The notes beneath the pieces were generated by a model, which worked only from the letters and a program-made list of their open reading frames with translations, did not search any database and was not told the origin of the DNA. Of a stretch of DNA of 64,000 nucleotides, positions 18,092-27,023 are shown in pieces. The stretch is from Bacteroides oleiciplenus YIT 12058 (GTDB lineage: Bacteria; Bacteroidota; Bacteroidia; Bacteroidales; Bacteroidaceae): the NCBI RefSeq assembly GCF_000315485.1, contig NZ_JH992941.1, forward strand, positions 372,001 to 436,000, in the 5' to 3' direction. Position 1 is the stretch's first letter. Each line of letters opens with the position of its first letter. The position numbers and the translations under genes were made by a program.

Positions 18092-19175
18092 TTTTACTTA
18101 CCACTTCCAGCTTATCGTCTTTCAACAAGGAGCGTGCATTGAAGAAGTTCACCCCATCTGCACCAGCCTCAATAGACAGCTTCGCAGCCTTATATAACTC
18201 TTCGGCAGTAATATCGGGAACAAATAAGCCGGATACATATTTATTTTTGTGGTAAGTTTCGCGCAAACCGTTTTCAATACTGAACGGTATCCATTCCAGA
18301 TTTTCTGAATAGAACGATTGATAATTCATCGGGCAGACAATATCTATCTTCCAGGTAGGCCAGTCCTGATAAACCGTCATACGGGCACGAGTAGGATAAG
18401 GGAATACAGCCGCTGAAACCAGTTTTCCTTTGGCATGGGTAGCTTCTACTATTTCATTTACCAAAGAAGTTACTTCATTCAAACGGAACTGTAGCCATTC
18501 CGGACTCATCCACGGTGCCTGCAAATCCAATGGAGAATAACCAAATAGCTTTTTGAATTTCTCTATTGCCACCGGATGATAACCAAAATCATACTCAGCC
18601 CGATAAGTATCTTGTTGAATCTTGAATTTATGCTGTTGCAAACGTCGCCCCAGCACAGCATCATTATAACGGATAAAATCCAAATGTACAGAGGCCAGTC
18701 CGTCTAAAGTTGCATAAGAAGCCGCCTTATTTTTCATGAACTGCCGGGCTTCCGGCACGGAAGGACTCAGCCATTTATAATGCTTCACGTAAGGGTCATA
18801 TTCATGACTGTTATAGCCTATCCGGTTTACATCAAACCATTCGGGATGTGCTAATGCCACAGAATCTCCCGGAGCATTCACCGTAAACATCCAAGCATGC
18901 ACCCTCGCTCCCTTATAGGATTTGGCTGCCTCAATATAATGCGACACCTCCTCCGGAGAGCCGCACATATAGTAATTTTTGATACCGGCCTCATCGAAAG
19001 GTTTCATCCAGAGAATCAGAGATTCGACCGAAGCATTCTTGTCCACATCGTCCCAGACTCCCAAAGCGATCTTTTGTTCCAAGTTTTGAACTTTCTTCTT
19101 TTTACCGGCTGATAACGGCTGAACAGCCAAACTGAAAAAGCACGCAAGTGCTACAAATAAATAAGTAAATTTCAT
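18069..19175 (-). CDS. GHL10/DUF187-type putative glycoside hydrolase, exported
   Basis: The product has 368 residues with a Sec signal peptide (MKFTYLFVALACFFSLAVQPLSAG). The rest looks like a TIM barrel: GVWDDVDKNAS, then KNYYMCGSPEE, HAWMFTVN, a strand ending LDFIRYND near residue 185, AAVFPYPTRAR, DIVCPMNYQSFY and GADGVNFFNARSL. LDFIRY, PMNYQ and the late GxxGVxxF are typical of GHL10/YngK-like proteins, and the aspartate of LDFIRY is a candidate catalytic residue. The gene is divergent from the namZ gene at 19355 and overlaps the end of the gene at 18091 tail to tail. A role in cutting cell-wall glycans fits the setting, but substrate and activity are unknown. Confidence 0.8.
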   Translation of the reverse strand: MKFTYLFVALACFFSLAVQPLSAGKKKKVQNLEQKIALGVWDDVDKNASVESLILWMKPFDEAGIKNYYMCGSPEEVSHYIEAAKSYKGARVHAWMFTVNAPGDSVALAHPEWFDVNRIGYNSHEYDPYVKHYKWLSPSVPEARQFMKNKAASYATLDGLASVHLDFIRYNDAVLGRRLQQHKFKIQQDTYRAEYDFGYHPVAIEKFKKLFGYSPLDLQAPWMSPEWLQFRLNEVTSLVNEIVEATHAKGKLVSAAVFPYPTRARMTVYQDWPTWKIDIVCPMNYQSFYSENLEWIPFSIENGLRETYHKNKYVSGLFVPDITAEELYKAAKLSIEAGADGVNFFNARSLLKDDKLEVVSKINQEYNL

Positions 19176-19200
19176 GATGATGATTTTTTTAGGTTCTCAA

Positions 19201-19208
19201 CAAAGATA
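19201..19208 (-). promoter_or_regulatory. Promoter -7 box for the GHL10-like gene
   Basis: On the minus strand TATCTTTG (19208-19201) matches TAnnTTTG and lies 26 bp before the start codon at 19175. A -33 TTTG is not evident. Confidence 0.5.
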
Positions 19209-19311
19209 GTATTTCTTCTATATAAATAAGGTGAATAACCTATTATTTGCAAATTATTAAATATAATGCTAAAAATAATAAAATAAGTGTTTTTGATATT
19301 AAAATAAAATC

Positions 19312-19319
19312 TATCTTTG
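19312..19319 (+). promoter_or_regulatory. Promoter -7 box for the peptidoglycan-salvage operon
   Basis: TATCTTTG matches TAnnTTTG, 36 bp before the ATG at 19355. GTTTTTGATATTAAA lies upstream with a spacing of 16 bp, shorter than the usual 19-21. It is the only clear promoter before the long plus-strand gene series. Confidence 0.55.
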
Positions 19320-19354
19320 TTGCAACGAATGTCCTCCTTAACAATAGTACTATT

Positions 19355-20524
19355 ATGAAGAAACTTCCGCTATTTATTCTTTTACTATGCAGTGCCCTAT
19401 TGTGTCAAGCGCAAAAAGACCGTGTCATTTTAGGTGACGAACAAACCTCCGAGTACTTTCCTCTCCTGAAGGATAAACGAATTGCGATATTTTCTAATCA
19501 TACAGGAATGATAGGAGATAAACATTTATTAGATATCCTTTTGGAAAATAAACTCAATGCGGTTGCTATTTTCTCGCCGGAGCATGGTTTTCGCGGAAAT
19601 GCAGATGCAGGCGAGCATGTGTCCAGCTCAGTTGACCCTAAAACCGGAGTACCTATTCTCTCCCTATACGACGGAAAGTTGGGTAAGCCCAGTGCCGCCT
19701 CCATGCGAAAGTTTGATATTCTTATAGTAGATATTCAAGACGTAGGCTTAAGATTCTATACCTATTATGCATCTATGTGCAGGCTGATGGATGCTTGCGC
19801 AGAATATAACAAGAAGGTTTTGATATTAGACCGCCCCAACCCTAACGGACATTACGTAGACGGTCCGATCCTGGACATGAAACATAAGTCAGGGGTAGGT
19901 TGGCTGCCGATTCCTATTGTACATGGCATGACTTTAGGAGAGCTCGCATTGATGGTGAATGGAGAAGGTTGGCTACCAGGTGCACGCAAGTGTGATCTGG
20001 CTGTTATCAAATGTAAGAATTATACCCACCAAACCAAGTACCGGCTACCGATTCCCCCGTCTCCCAACTTACCAGACATGAAGTCGATATATTTGTATCC
20101 GTCCACTTGTTTTTTCGAAGCAACTCCCGTCAGCCTAGGTAGAGGTACTTCACTCCCGTTCCAAGTGTATGGACATCCCAACATGACCGGATATAGTTAT
20201 AGTTTCACTCCAAGGAGTATTCCCGGAGCAAAGAATCCACCTCAACTGAACAAGCTATGTCATGGAGTAAACCTGAGCAACATGAGTGATGAAGAAATCT
20301 GGAAACGGGGAGTAGATTTGAGCTATGTTATCGACGCATACCGCAATCTGAATCTGGACGATCACTTTTTCCGTTCATTTTTTGAGTTATTGGTAGGAAG
20401 AGATTATGTACGGAAAATGATTAAGGAGGGAAAAAGTGCCGATGAAATCAAAGCAATGTGGAAGGACGATGTAGAAAAATTCAAGGAACAGCGTAAACCA
20501 TATCTACTTTACGATGAGAATTAA
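19355..20524 (+). CDS. NamZ-type exo-beta-N-acetylmuramidase (DUF1343, GH171), first copy
   Basis: The product is about 389 residues. The frame extends upstream to 19247, but ATG at 19355 begins a clean signal peptide (MKKLPLFILLLCSALLCQAQ). DUF1343 landmarks are present: IFSNHTGM, the motif SPEHGFRG near residue 72, VPILSLYDG, DILIVDIQDVGLRFYTY, ILDRPNPNG, GMTLGELALM and the late PSTCFFEATPVSLGRGT. In characterised members this family removes MurNAc from the non-reducing ends of peptidoglycan fragments, which gives free MurNAc for uptake. It is the first gene of the plus-strand series, followed by a symporter 43 bp downstream. A second, different copy lies at 32160. Confidence 0.9.
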   Translation: MKKLPLFILLLCSALLCQAQKDRVILGDEQTSEYFPLLKDKRIAIFSNHTGMIGDKHLLDILLENKLNAVAIFSPEHGFRGNADAGEHVSSSVDPKTGVPILSLYDGKLGKPSAASMRKFDILIVDIQDVGLRFYTYYASMCRLMDACAEYNKKVLILDRPNPNGHYVDGPILDMKHKSGVGWLPIPIVHGMTLGELALMVNGEGWLPGARKCDLAVIKCKNYTHQTKYRLPIPPSPNLPDMKSIYLYPSTCFFEATPVSLGRGTSLPFQVYGHPNMTGYSYSFTPRSIPGAKNPPQLNKLCHGVNLSNMSDEEIWKRGVDLSYVIDAYRNLNLDDHFFRSFFELLVGRDYVRKMIKEGKSADEIKAMWKDDVEKFKEQRKPYLLYDEN

Positions 20525-20567
20525 ATATTGAAAAAAATCACCATTAATAATTAATCTATTTATAAAC

Positions 20568-22013
20568 ATGAGCCCGATATCCGTAATTATCACCATTGCT
20601 GCTTACTTCGTGATACTGTTCACCATATCTTACATCGCCGGCAGGAAAGCCGACAATGCTGGTTTCTTTGTCGGCAACCGTAAATCAGCCTGGTATGTTG
20701 TAGCATTTGCCATGATTGGTTCCAGTATCTCCGGAGTGACATATGTATCCGTACCGGGTATGGTAGCTGCCAGTAATTTCGGTTATCTGCAAATGGTGTT
20801 AGGATTCGTTGCTGGACAATTAATTATTGCTTTCGTACTGACACCGCTATTTTACCGGATGAATCTAGTGTCCATCTACGAATATCTGGAAGACCGTTTC
20901 GGCATATCTTCTTACCGTACAGGAGCATGGTTCTTCTTCATCTCTAAGATGCTGGGTGCCGCAGTACGCCTGTTCCTTGTGTGTTTGACACTACAACTGT
21001 TGGTATTCGAGCCATTCGGATTGCCTTTCATATTGAATGTAGCGATTACAGTAGCATTAGTATGGCTCTATACTTTCCGGGGTGGAGTAAAATCCCTGAT
21101 TTGGACAGATTCTTTGAAAACATTCTGCTTGGTGGTATCAGTAGTACTTTGTATCTGCTATATCGCTTCCGATCTGAACCTATCATTCAGCAACATGATC
21201 AGCACTATCGCAGACAGTGATATGTCGCGCATCTTCTTCTTTGATGATGTAAACAGCAAACAGTATTTTTTCAAACAATTCTTTGCCGGAGCATTCACCA
21301 TGATTGCTATGACGGGACTCGACCAGGACATGATGCAACGTAACCTCAGCTGTAAGAACTTCAAGGACTCACAGAAAAATATGATTACGAGTGTTATCTC
21401 CCAATTCTTCGTAATCCTGTTGTTCCTAATGCTGGGTGTATTACTTTACATCTTCGCAAGCAATCAGGGCATTCAGGTAGAAAAGAGCGATGAACTCTTC
21501 CCACTTATAGCTACCGGTGATTATTTTCCGGCTATCGTAGGTATCCTGTTCATCGTCGGATTGATATCTTCCGCTTATTCCGCAGCCGGATCAGCATTGA
21601 CAGCCTTGACAACCTCATTCACCGTGGATATTCTCGGTACAAAGGGTAAAACGGAAGAGGAAATCGTAAAAGTGCGTAAACGCGTGCACGTTGGTATGGC
21701 AGTAATTATGGGTATCACAATATTTGTGTTCAATCTATTGAATAACACAAGCGTAATCGATGCCGTATATATCCTTGCGAGCTACACCTACGGTCCTATA
21801 CTCGGTTTGTTTGCATTCGGTATCTTCATGAAACAGCAAGTTCGCGACAAATATATTCCACTGGTGGCAATCCTCTCTCCTGTTTTTTGCTTCATTCTGC
21901 AAAAGAATTCGGAAACCTGGTTCAATGGCTATCAGTTCAGTTACGAGCTGTTGATATTCAACGCCCTGTTCACATTCATCGGACTCTGCTTGTTGATTAA
22001 AAAAGATAAGTAG
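20568..22013 (+). CDS. Sodium:solute symporter (SSS family)
   Basis: The product has 481 residues with about 13 hydrophobic segments. Family signatures include GRKADNAGFFVGNRKSAWYVVAFAMIGSSISGVTYVSVPG near the N-terminus, YEYLEDRFG, AGAFTMIAMTGLDQDMMQRNLSC and SSAYSAAGSALTALTTSFTVDI. These are the usual positions for Na+ and sugar binding in SSS transporters of the SglT/NanT type. The substrate cannot be read from the sequence. Its place between a NamZ-type muramidase and an amidase-like protein suggests import of MurNAc or another released sugar across the inner membrane. Confidence 0.9.
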   Translation: MSPISVIITIAAYFVILFTISYIAGRKADNAGFFVGNRKSAWYVVAFAMIGSSISGVTYVSVPGMVAASNFGYLQMVLGFVAGQLIIAFVLTPLFYRMNLVSIYEYLEDRFGISSYRTGAWFFFISKMLGAAVRLFLVCLTLQLLVFEPFGLPFILNVAITVALVWLYTFRGGVKSLIWTDSLKTFCLVVSVVLCICYIASDLNLSFSNMISTIADSDMSRIFFFDDVNSKQYFFKQFFAGAFTMIAMTGLDQDMMQRNLSCKNFKDSQKNMITSVISQFFVILLFLMLGVLLYIFASNQGIQVEKSDELFPLIATGDYFPAIVGILFIVGLISSAYSAAGSALTALTTSFTVDILGTKGKTEEEIVKVRKRVHVGMAVIMGITIFVFNLLNNTSVIDAVYILASYTYGPILGLFAFGIFMKQQVRDKYIPLVAILSPVFCFILQKNSETWFNGYQFSYELLIFNALFTFIGLCLLIKKDK

Positions 22014-22037
22014 TAATAATTAACTTAATACATCATC

Positions 22038-25000
22038 ATGAATGTAAGACTTCATTTTTTGTTCACTTTGCTCACCGCCTCCCTCATCCCCCTGATGGGA
22101 GGCGCGCAAGGGCTTCCGACGGATGTCCGCCAGGAAATTGGTAGATTTCTGGATGCCGCCGCACGGAAAGAAGTTTCCGTAGGGCGCATCCGGATCGACT
22201 CTGTTGCTGTTGAGGGGAATACCCTTCAACTATTTGCTAACATGAACTGCGCTTATATTCCTTTTCGGGAAGATAACGTGACAGAGATTTATCAGGGTGT
22301 GAAAGCACTGCTTCCAGCAGAATATTCCAAGTACAACCTGCAAATCTGTACGAACAAACGTAGCATTGAAGAGTTAATTCCCCAGGCGCTACGCAGTAAA
22401 AAGGACAAAAAAGCCAAAACATTCAATCCTGCCGGAACAAAGCCTTTAGTGACGGTTCTTTCTGCACCTTATGCCCCCACTAATGGACTAAGGAACCGTC
22501 ACATCGCTTTGTGGCAGAGCCACGGCTTCTATTATGAACCGAAACTAACACGCTGGGAATGGCAACGTGCCCGCATCTTCCAAACAGTAGAGGACTTGTA
22601 TACACAAAGCTATGTGCTTCCTTTCCTGGTTCCTATGCTGGAAAATGCTGGTGCCAATGTGTTGATGCCCCGCGAACGGGATAGCCAGACGATTGAAATA
22701 ATTGTGGATAACGACGGTTGCCTCAACAGCCGTTCCGTGTATACGGAAAAGATAGGTGATAAGAACTGGATACAAGGTGCGGGTGAAGGTTTCGCACACT
22801 TGCGTAATCAATATATTGATTTCGAGAACCCATTCCGTGAAGGAACTTTCCGTGCTATTGAAACAATCAAAGGAAAAAAAGAAAAGGAAAGTACTGCAGA
22901 ATGGATACCAGAATTTCCGGCAATCGGACAGTATGCTGTATACGTTTCTTATAAGTCATTACCCAACAGTACAGACGATGCACTTTACACCGTCTATCAT
23001 AAAGGCGGTGTATCCCAATTCAAGGTTAACCAGCAAATGGGTGGCGGTACCTGGATTTATCTGGGAACATTCGGTTTCGATGCCGGAAAGAATGATGCTT
23101 GCAAAGTTGTTTTAAGCAACCGTTCCAATAAGGCCGACCGCATTGTTACTGCTGATGCTGTAAAAGTTGGTGGTGGTATGGGAAACATTGCCCGCCGCAT
23201 ATCTGACGAGGGTGCTACAGAAAATATAAAGAGTTCGGATGCCAATACAGCCATAGTACATAAAGAAATGCCAAAAGTGGATTATCCATATGAGGTAAGC
23301 GGTTATCCCCGCTTCTGCGAGGCAGCGCGCTACTGGTTACAATGGGCAGGAATTCCCGACAGCATTTATTCTGACAGTCACGGCAAGAATGACTATACCG
23401 ATGATTACAAAAGCCGCGGTATCTGGGTGAATTACCTGGCTGGAGGTTCTTCCGCCAATCCTACGGAACAAGGACTGAACATCCCGGTAGATATGGCTTT
23501 CGCTTTCCACTCCGATGCAGGAACTACACTGAATGACTCCATCATTGGAACGTTAGGTATCTACTATACCAACGCCTACAATGAAGAATATGCCAACGGA
23601 GCATCCCGCTACCTTGGCCACGATATGACAGATTTGATTCAGTCAAACATCGTGCGCGATATCCGCACTCTATATGAACCGAACTGGACGCGCCGTGGTA
23701 TGTGGAACCAATCATACTACGAGGCACGTGTTCCCCGCGTACCAACCATGTTGCTCGAATTGCTTTCTCATCAAAACTTCGCAGACATGCGTTACGGGCT
23801 GGATCCCCGCTTCCGCTTCACGGTGAGTCGCGCCATCTATAAAGGTATGCTACAATTCATCTGCTCACAATACCATATGGACTATATCGTTCAACCCCTG
23901 CCCGTAGATAACATGGCACTACGCATGGTAGGTAAAAATGAAATAGAACTGACTTGGCAACCTGTTGCCGATCCGTTAGAGTCAACTGCAAATGCTGAGA
24001 AATATATCGTCTACACCCGCATCGGAGACAGTGATTTTGATAATGGCATACTGGTGGATAAGAACACTTACCGCACTGCTCTCCCTGCCGGAATGGTATG
24101 TAGCTATAAAGTGACTGCCGTCAATAAAGGTGGCGAAAGCTTCCCATCGGAAATCCTTTCAGCCGGACGTGCATTCAACGAGAAAGGCACTGTATTGGTA
24201 GTGAATGGCTTCGACCGTATCAGCGCTCCGGCTGACTTCACTGCCGCCGCACCGGCTGATACTTTGCTTGCAGGTTTTCTGGACGACTTAGATCACGGAG
24301 TGCCTTATCTCAAAGATATCAGCTACATCGGTAAGATGAAAGAATACCGCCGCTCCATTCCTTGGATGGATGATGACGCTTCCGGTTTCGGCGACAGCTA
24401 CGGTAATTATGAAGACAAAGTAATCGCAGGAAATACATTCGATTATCCTGCTGTTCATGGAGCCGCCATTTTGAAAGCCGGATATTCTTTCATATCTTGC
24501 AGCGATGAAAGCGTGGAGAACAAAACGATGAATCTGAACGACTACAAATACATAGACCTGATACTCGGTAAAGAATGCCAGACCAAGATGGGACGTGGTG
24601 GAGTGAAACCTTTGGAGTTCAAGACATTCAGTCAACCAATGCAGGAAGCCATCGCTGCTTATTGCGAACAAGGCGGAAATATCTTCGTTTCGGGAGCTTA
24701 TGTCGGTACCGATCTTTGGGATAACCGCCTCGCTCCGGTCCAAGAGGCCGACAAAAAATTTACAACCGAAGTCCTGAAATATAAATGGCGCGTGGGACAG
24801 GCAGCTACAGAGGGTAAGGTGAAATGTGTAGCTTCTCCGTTCCCCGCCCTTTCAGGCAACTATACATACCACAACGAACTAAATGCCAAAAGTTACGTGG
24901 TAGAGTCGCCAGATGCTATCGAGCCAGCCACCAAAGATGCGTACACCGTAATGCGTTATTCTGAGAATAACCTAAGTGCCGGAGTAGCCTACGAAGGTAG

Positions 25001-25121
25001 CTATAAGACCTGTGTACTGGGTTTCCCATTCGAAGCTCTGCGCACAGCTTCTGAAAGAGAAGCATTGATGAATGCCATCCTGACATTCTTCAATGATGAA
25101 ACGAACTTAGCAAACCAATAA
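22038..25121 (+). CDS. Exported Golvesin-domain / N-acetylmuramoyl-L-alanine amidase-like protein (often named xanthan lyase)
   Basis: The product has 1027 residues with a signal peptide (MNVRLHFLFTLLTASLIPLMGGAQG). A divergent amidase_3-like core appears to be split by an insert. Its parts are RHIALWQSHGFYYE near residue 155, then MLENAGANVLMPRERDS near 205, then MAFAFHSDAGT near 495, then MLLELLSHQNFADM near 575; His and Glu in these blocks are the candidate zinc ligands. Between them, at about 260-385, is a Golvesin-type beta domain (FRAIETI, YAVYVSYKSLPNS, GGGTWIYLGTFGFDAG). A fibronectin-III-like part follows at about 640-710, then a C-terminal Rossmann-like region. Cleavage of stem peptides from MurNAc fits the neighbours. 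The name xanthan lyase is historical, and no lyase motif is seen. Confidence 0.8.
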   Translation: MNVRLHFLFTLLTASLIPLMGGAQGLPTDVRQEIGRFLDAAARKEVSVGRIRIDSVAVEGNTLQLFANMNCAYIPFREDNVTEIYQGVKALLPAEYSKYNLQICTNKRSIEELIPQALRSKKDKKAKTFNPAGTKPLVTVLSAPYAPTNGLRNRHIALWQSHGFYYEPKLTRWEWQRARIFQTVEDLYTQSYVLPFLVPMLENAGANVLMPRERDSQTIEIIVDNDGCLNSRSVYTEKIGDKNWIQGAGEGFAHLRNQYIDFENPFREGTFRAIETIKGKKEKESTAEWIPEFPAIGQYAVYVSYKSLPNSTDDALYTVYHKGGVSQFKVNQQMGGGTWIYLGTFGFDAGKNDACKVVLSNRSNKADRIVTADAVKVGGGMGNIARRISDEGATENIKSSDANTAIVHKEMPKVDYPYEVSGYPRFCEAARYWLQWAGIPDSIYSDSHGKNDYTDDYKSRGIWVNYLAGGSSANPTEQGLNIPVDMAFAFHSDAGTTLNDSIIGTLGIYYTNAYNEEYANGASRYLGHDMTDLIQSNIVRDIRTLYEPNWTRRGMWNQSYYEARVPRVPTMLLELLSHQNFADMRYGLDPRFRFTVSRAIYKGMLQFICSQYHMDYIVQPLPVDNMALRMVGKNEIELTWQPVADPLESTANAEKYIVYTRIGDSDFDNGILVDKNTYRTALPAGMVCSYKVTAVNKGGESFPSEILSAGRAFNEKGTVLVVNGFDRISAPADFTAAAPADTLLAGFLDDLDHGVPYLKDISYIGKMKEYRRSIPWMDDDASGFGDSYGNYEDKVIAGNTFDYPAVHGAAILKAGYSFISCSDESVENKTMNLNDYKYIDLILGKECQTKMGRGGVKPLEFKTFSQPMQEAIAAYCEQGGNIFVSGAYVGTDLWDNRLAPVQEADKKFTTEVLKYKWRVGQAATEGKVKCVASPFPALSGNYTYHNELNAKSYVVESPDAIEPATKDAYTVMRYSENNLSAGVAYEGSYKTCVLGFPFEALRTASEREALMNAILTFFNDETNLANQ

Positions 25122-25144
25122 TACACTAAAATCAATCATCATCT

Positions 25145-27004
25145 ATGAAGCGAAGACTTTTAATAATGTTCCTGTCGTTGTGCTTGCTACCGTTTATGGT
25201 ACAGGCACAACACGGTACATTCCGTTTTGCACAAATAACAGACATCCATTTCAGCCCCAACAACTCTAATCCGACAGAAGACTTACTGCGCTCCGTAGCG
25301 CAGATTAATGCAACAGATAGTATAGACTTCGTTCTGGTAACAGGCGACATCGCCGAAGAAGGTGACCGAGCCACCATGTTGAGAGTAAAAGAAACACTGG
25401 ATTTACTGAAAACCAGATATTACATCATCCTCGGCAATCACGAAACGAAATGGAGCGATTCCGGTTGCACTGCTTTCGAAGAAATTTTTGGTGGCGAACG
25501 TTTCGAATTTGAGTACAAAGGTATCCTGTTCCTCGGTTTCAACTCCGGCCCGCTGATGCGCATGGCTAACGGACATGTAGTTCCGCAGGATATCCGCTGG
25601 ATGACGGAAGAGATGGAAAAGTTCGGGAAAGACAAACCTGTAATACTGGTCACTCACTATCCGTTGATAGACGGGGATGTGGACAACTGGTACGAAGTGA
25701 CTGACGCAGTGCGCCCCTACAACATTCGTTTGTTTATCGGCGGACACTATCACCGTAATCGCGATTTACGTTACGATGGCATTCCGGGTATCTTGATGCG
25801 CAGCAACCTGCGTGATAAAGACGGGAAGCCGGGATATGGCATCTACGACATCACCCAAGACTCTATCCTCGTTTACACACAACGCATCGGCGAACCCAAA
25901 CAACAATGGGCTTCTTTCTCCCTGACCAAGCAATACTACGACCGCAATGGAAAAGCAGAGAAGTACCCTGACTTCTCAGTAAACAAAGAATACGCTAATG
26001 CAAAAGAACAGTGGATAGTACAAACCGGTGCAGGTATTTATTGCTCGCCTGCGGTAGAGAAAGATAAGGTATTTGTAGGAGACGATATGGGCTATCTAAC
26101 TTGCTACGCTTTGAAGAATGGAAAGAAACTGTGGAACTTCCAATCCGGCAAACGCATTGTAGGCACCCCGGCAGTGGCAGACGGCATAGTTGTATTCGGT
26201 TCTGCCGACCGTAATATTTACGGTTTGAACAGTAAAGACGGCAGCCTGCTATGGACCGTAAGAGCCGAAGAGCCTGTATTAGGTGCAGTGGCCATTGAGA
26301 ACAGTATAGCTTATATCGGCGCCAGCGACCATACTTTCCGTGCTATTGACATACACACAGGTAAAGTGATATGGGCATACACCGGTGTGAAAGGATACAT
26401 TGAAACAAAACCGTTGATAACGGCGGATAAGGTCATCTTCGGAGCATGGGACAATACTCTCTATGCACTGAACAAGGCAGACGGCAAGGAATTATGGAAA
26501 TGGACAGGCGGATTAACTCGCATGCACTTCTCTCCTGCTGCCGTATGGCCCGTAGCCGCAAACGGCAAAGTATTCATCACCGACCCGCAGCGTGCAATGA
26601 CAGCTATCAACATAGAAAACGGAGAAACAGTATGGCGCACATTCCAGTCTATAGTACGCGAAACTATCGGTTTATCGGAAGATGGTGAACAAGTATACAG
26701 CAAAACAATGAACGACAGCATTGTCTGTTACGCAACGCAAGGCAATCAACCCCGCGAATTGTGGGCAAGCAATGTTGGTTTCGGTTACGAACATGCTCCG
26801 TCCATGCAAGTGGAAAAAGACGGTGTAATGTTTGGCAGTACTAAAGAGGGACTAATATTCGCTCTAGAACCCAAGACTGGTAAAGTATTGTGGAAACATA
26901 AGATAGGCAACTCGCTTATCAGTACTGTGGTGCCACTGAATGCCCGGCAGGTATTGTTCACTGCCACCAGTGGGGAAGTGGGACTTATTAAAATTAAAAA
27001 TTAA
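25145..27004 (+). CDS. Calcineurin-like phosphoesterase fused to a PQQ-type beta-propeller, exported
   Basis: The product has 619 residues with a signal peptide (ends FMVQAQ). The metallophosphoesterase part (about 25-215) has all classical blocks: ITDIHFSP, VTGDIAEEGDR, LGNHETK, VTHYPL and GGHYHRN. The second part (about 275-619) is built of repeated blades with the pattern VFVGDDMGYLTCYALKNGKKLWNF-like, A.DG.VVFGSADRNIYGLNSKDGSLLW and so on, as in BamB/PQQ proteins. The product is likely periplasmic and cuts a phosphoester; the propeller would bind substrate or a partner. The gene is 23 bp after the amidase-like gene and in the same direction. The last codons run into an A/T-rich repeat. 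Confidence 0.88.
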   Translation: MKRRLLIMFLSLCLLPFMVQAQHGTFRFAQITDIHFSPNNSNPTEDLLRSVAQINATDSIDFVLVTGDIAEEGDRATMLRVKETLDLLKTRYYIILGNHETKWSDSGCTAFEEIFGGERFEFEYKGILFLGFNSGPLMRMANGHVVPQDIRWMTEEMEKFGKDKPVILVTHYPLIDGDVDNWYEVTDAVRPYNIRLFIGGHYHRNRDLRYDGIPGILMRSNLRDKDGKPGYGIYDITQDSILVYTQRIGEPKQQWASFSLTKQYYDRNGKAEKYPDFSVNKEYANAKEQWIVQTGAGIYCSPAVEKDKVFVGDDMGYLTCYALKNGKKLWNFQSGKRIVGTPAVADGIVVFGSADRNIYGLNSKDGSLLWTVRAEEPVLGAVAIENSIAYIGASDHTFRAIDIHTGKVIWAYTGVKGYIETKPLITADKVIFGAWDNTLYALNKADGKELWKWTGGLTRMHFSPAAVWPVAANGKVFITDPQRAMTAINIENGETVWRTFQSIVRETIGLSEDGEQVYSKTMNDSIVCYATQGNQPRELWASNVGFGYEHAPSMQVEKDGVMFGSTKEGLIFALEPKTGKVLWKHKIGNSLISTVVPLNARQVLFTATSGEVGLIKIKN

Positions 27005-27023
27005 AAAATAATACTGATAGAAT

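Noticed and set aside
19231-19262. Operator from the ATTTGCAAAT dyad in the namZ/GHL10 intergenic region
   Set aside because: The dyad is only 10 bp in very AT-rich DNA, too short to separate from chance.
19247-19354. N-terminal extension of the first namZ
   Set aside because: It crosses the -7 box at 19312 and would hide the clear signal peptide that starts at 19355.
22038-25121. Xanthan lyase activity
   Set aside because: The name is inherited annotation. The visible motifs are amidase-like and Golvesin-like, and no lyase signature is seen.
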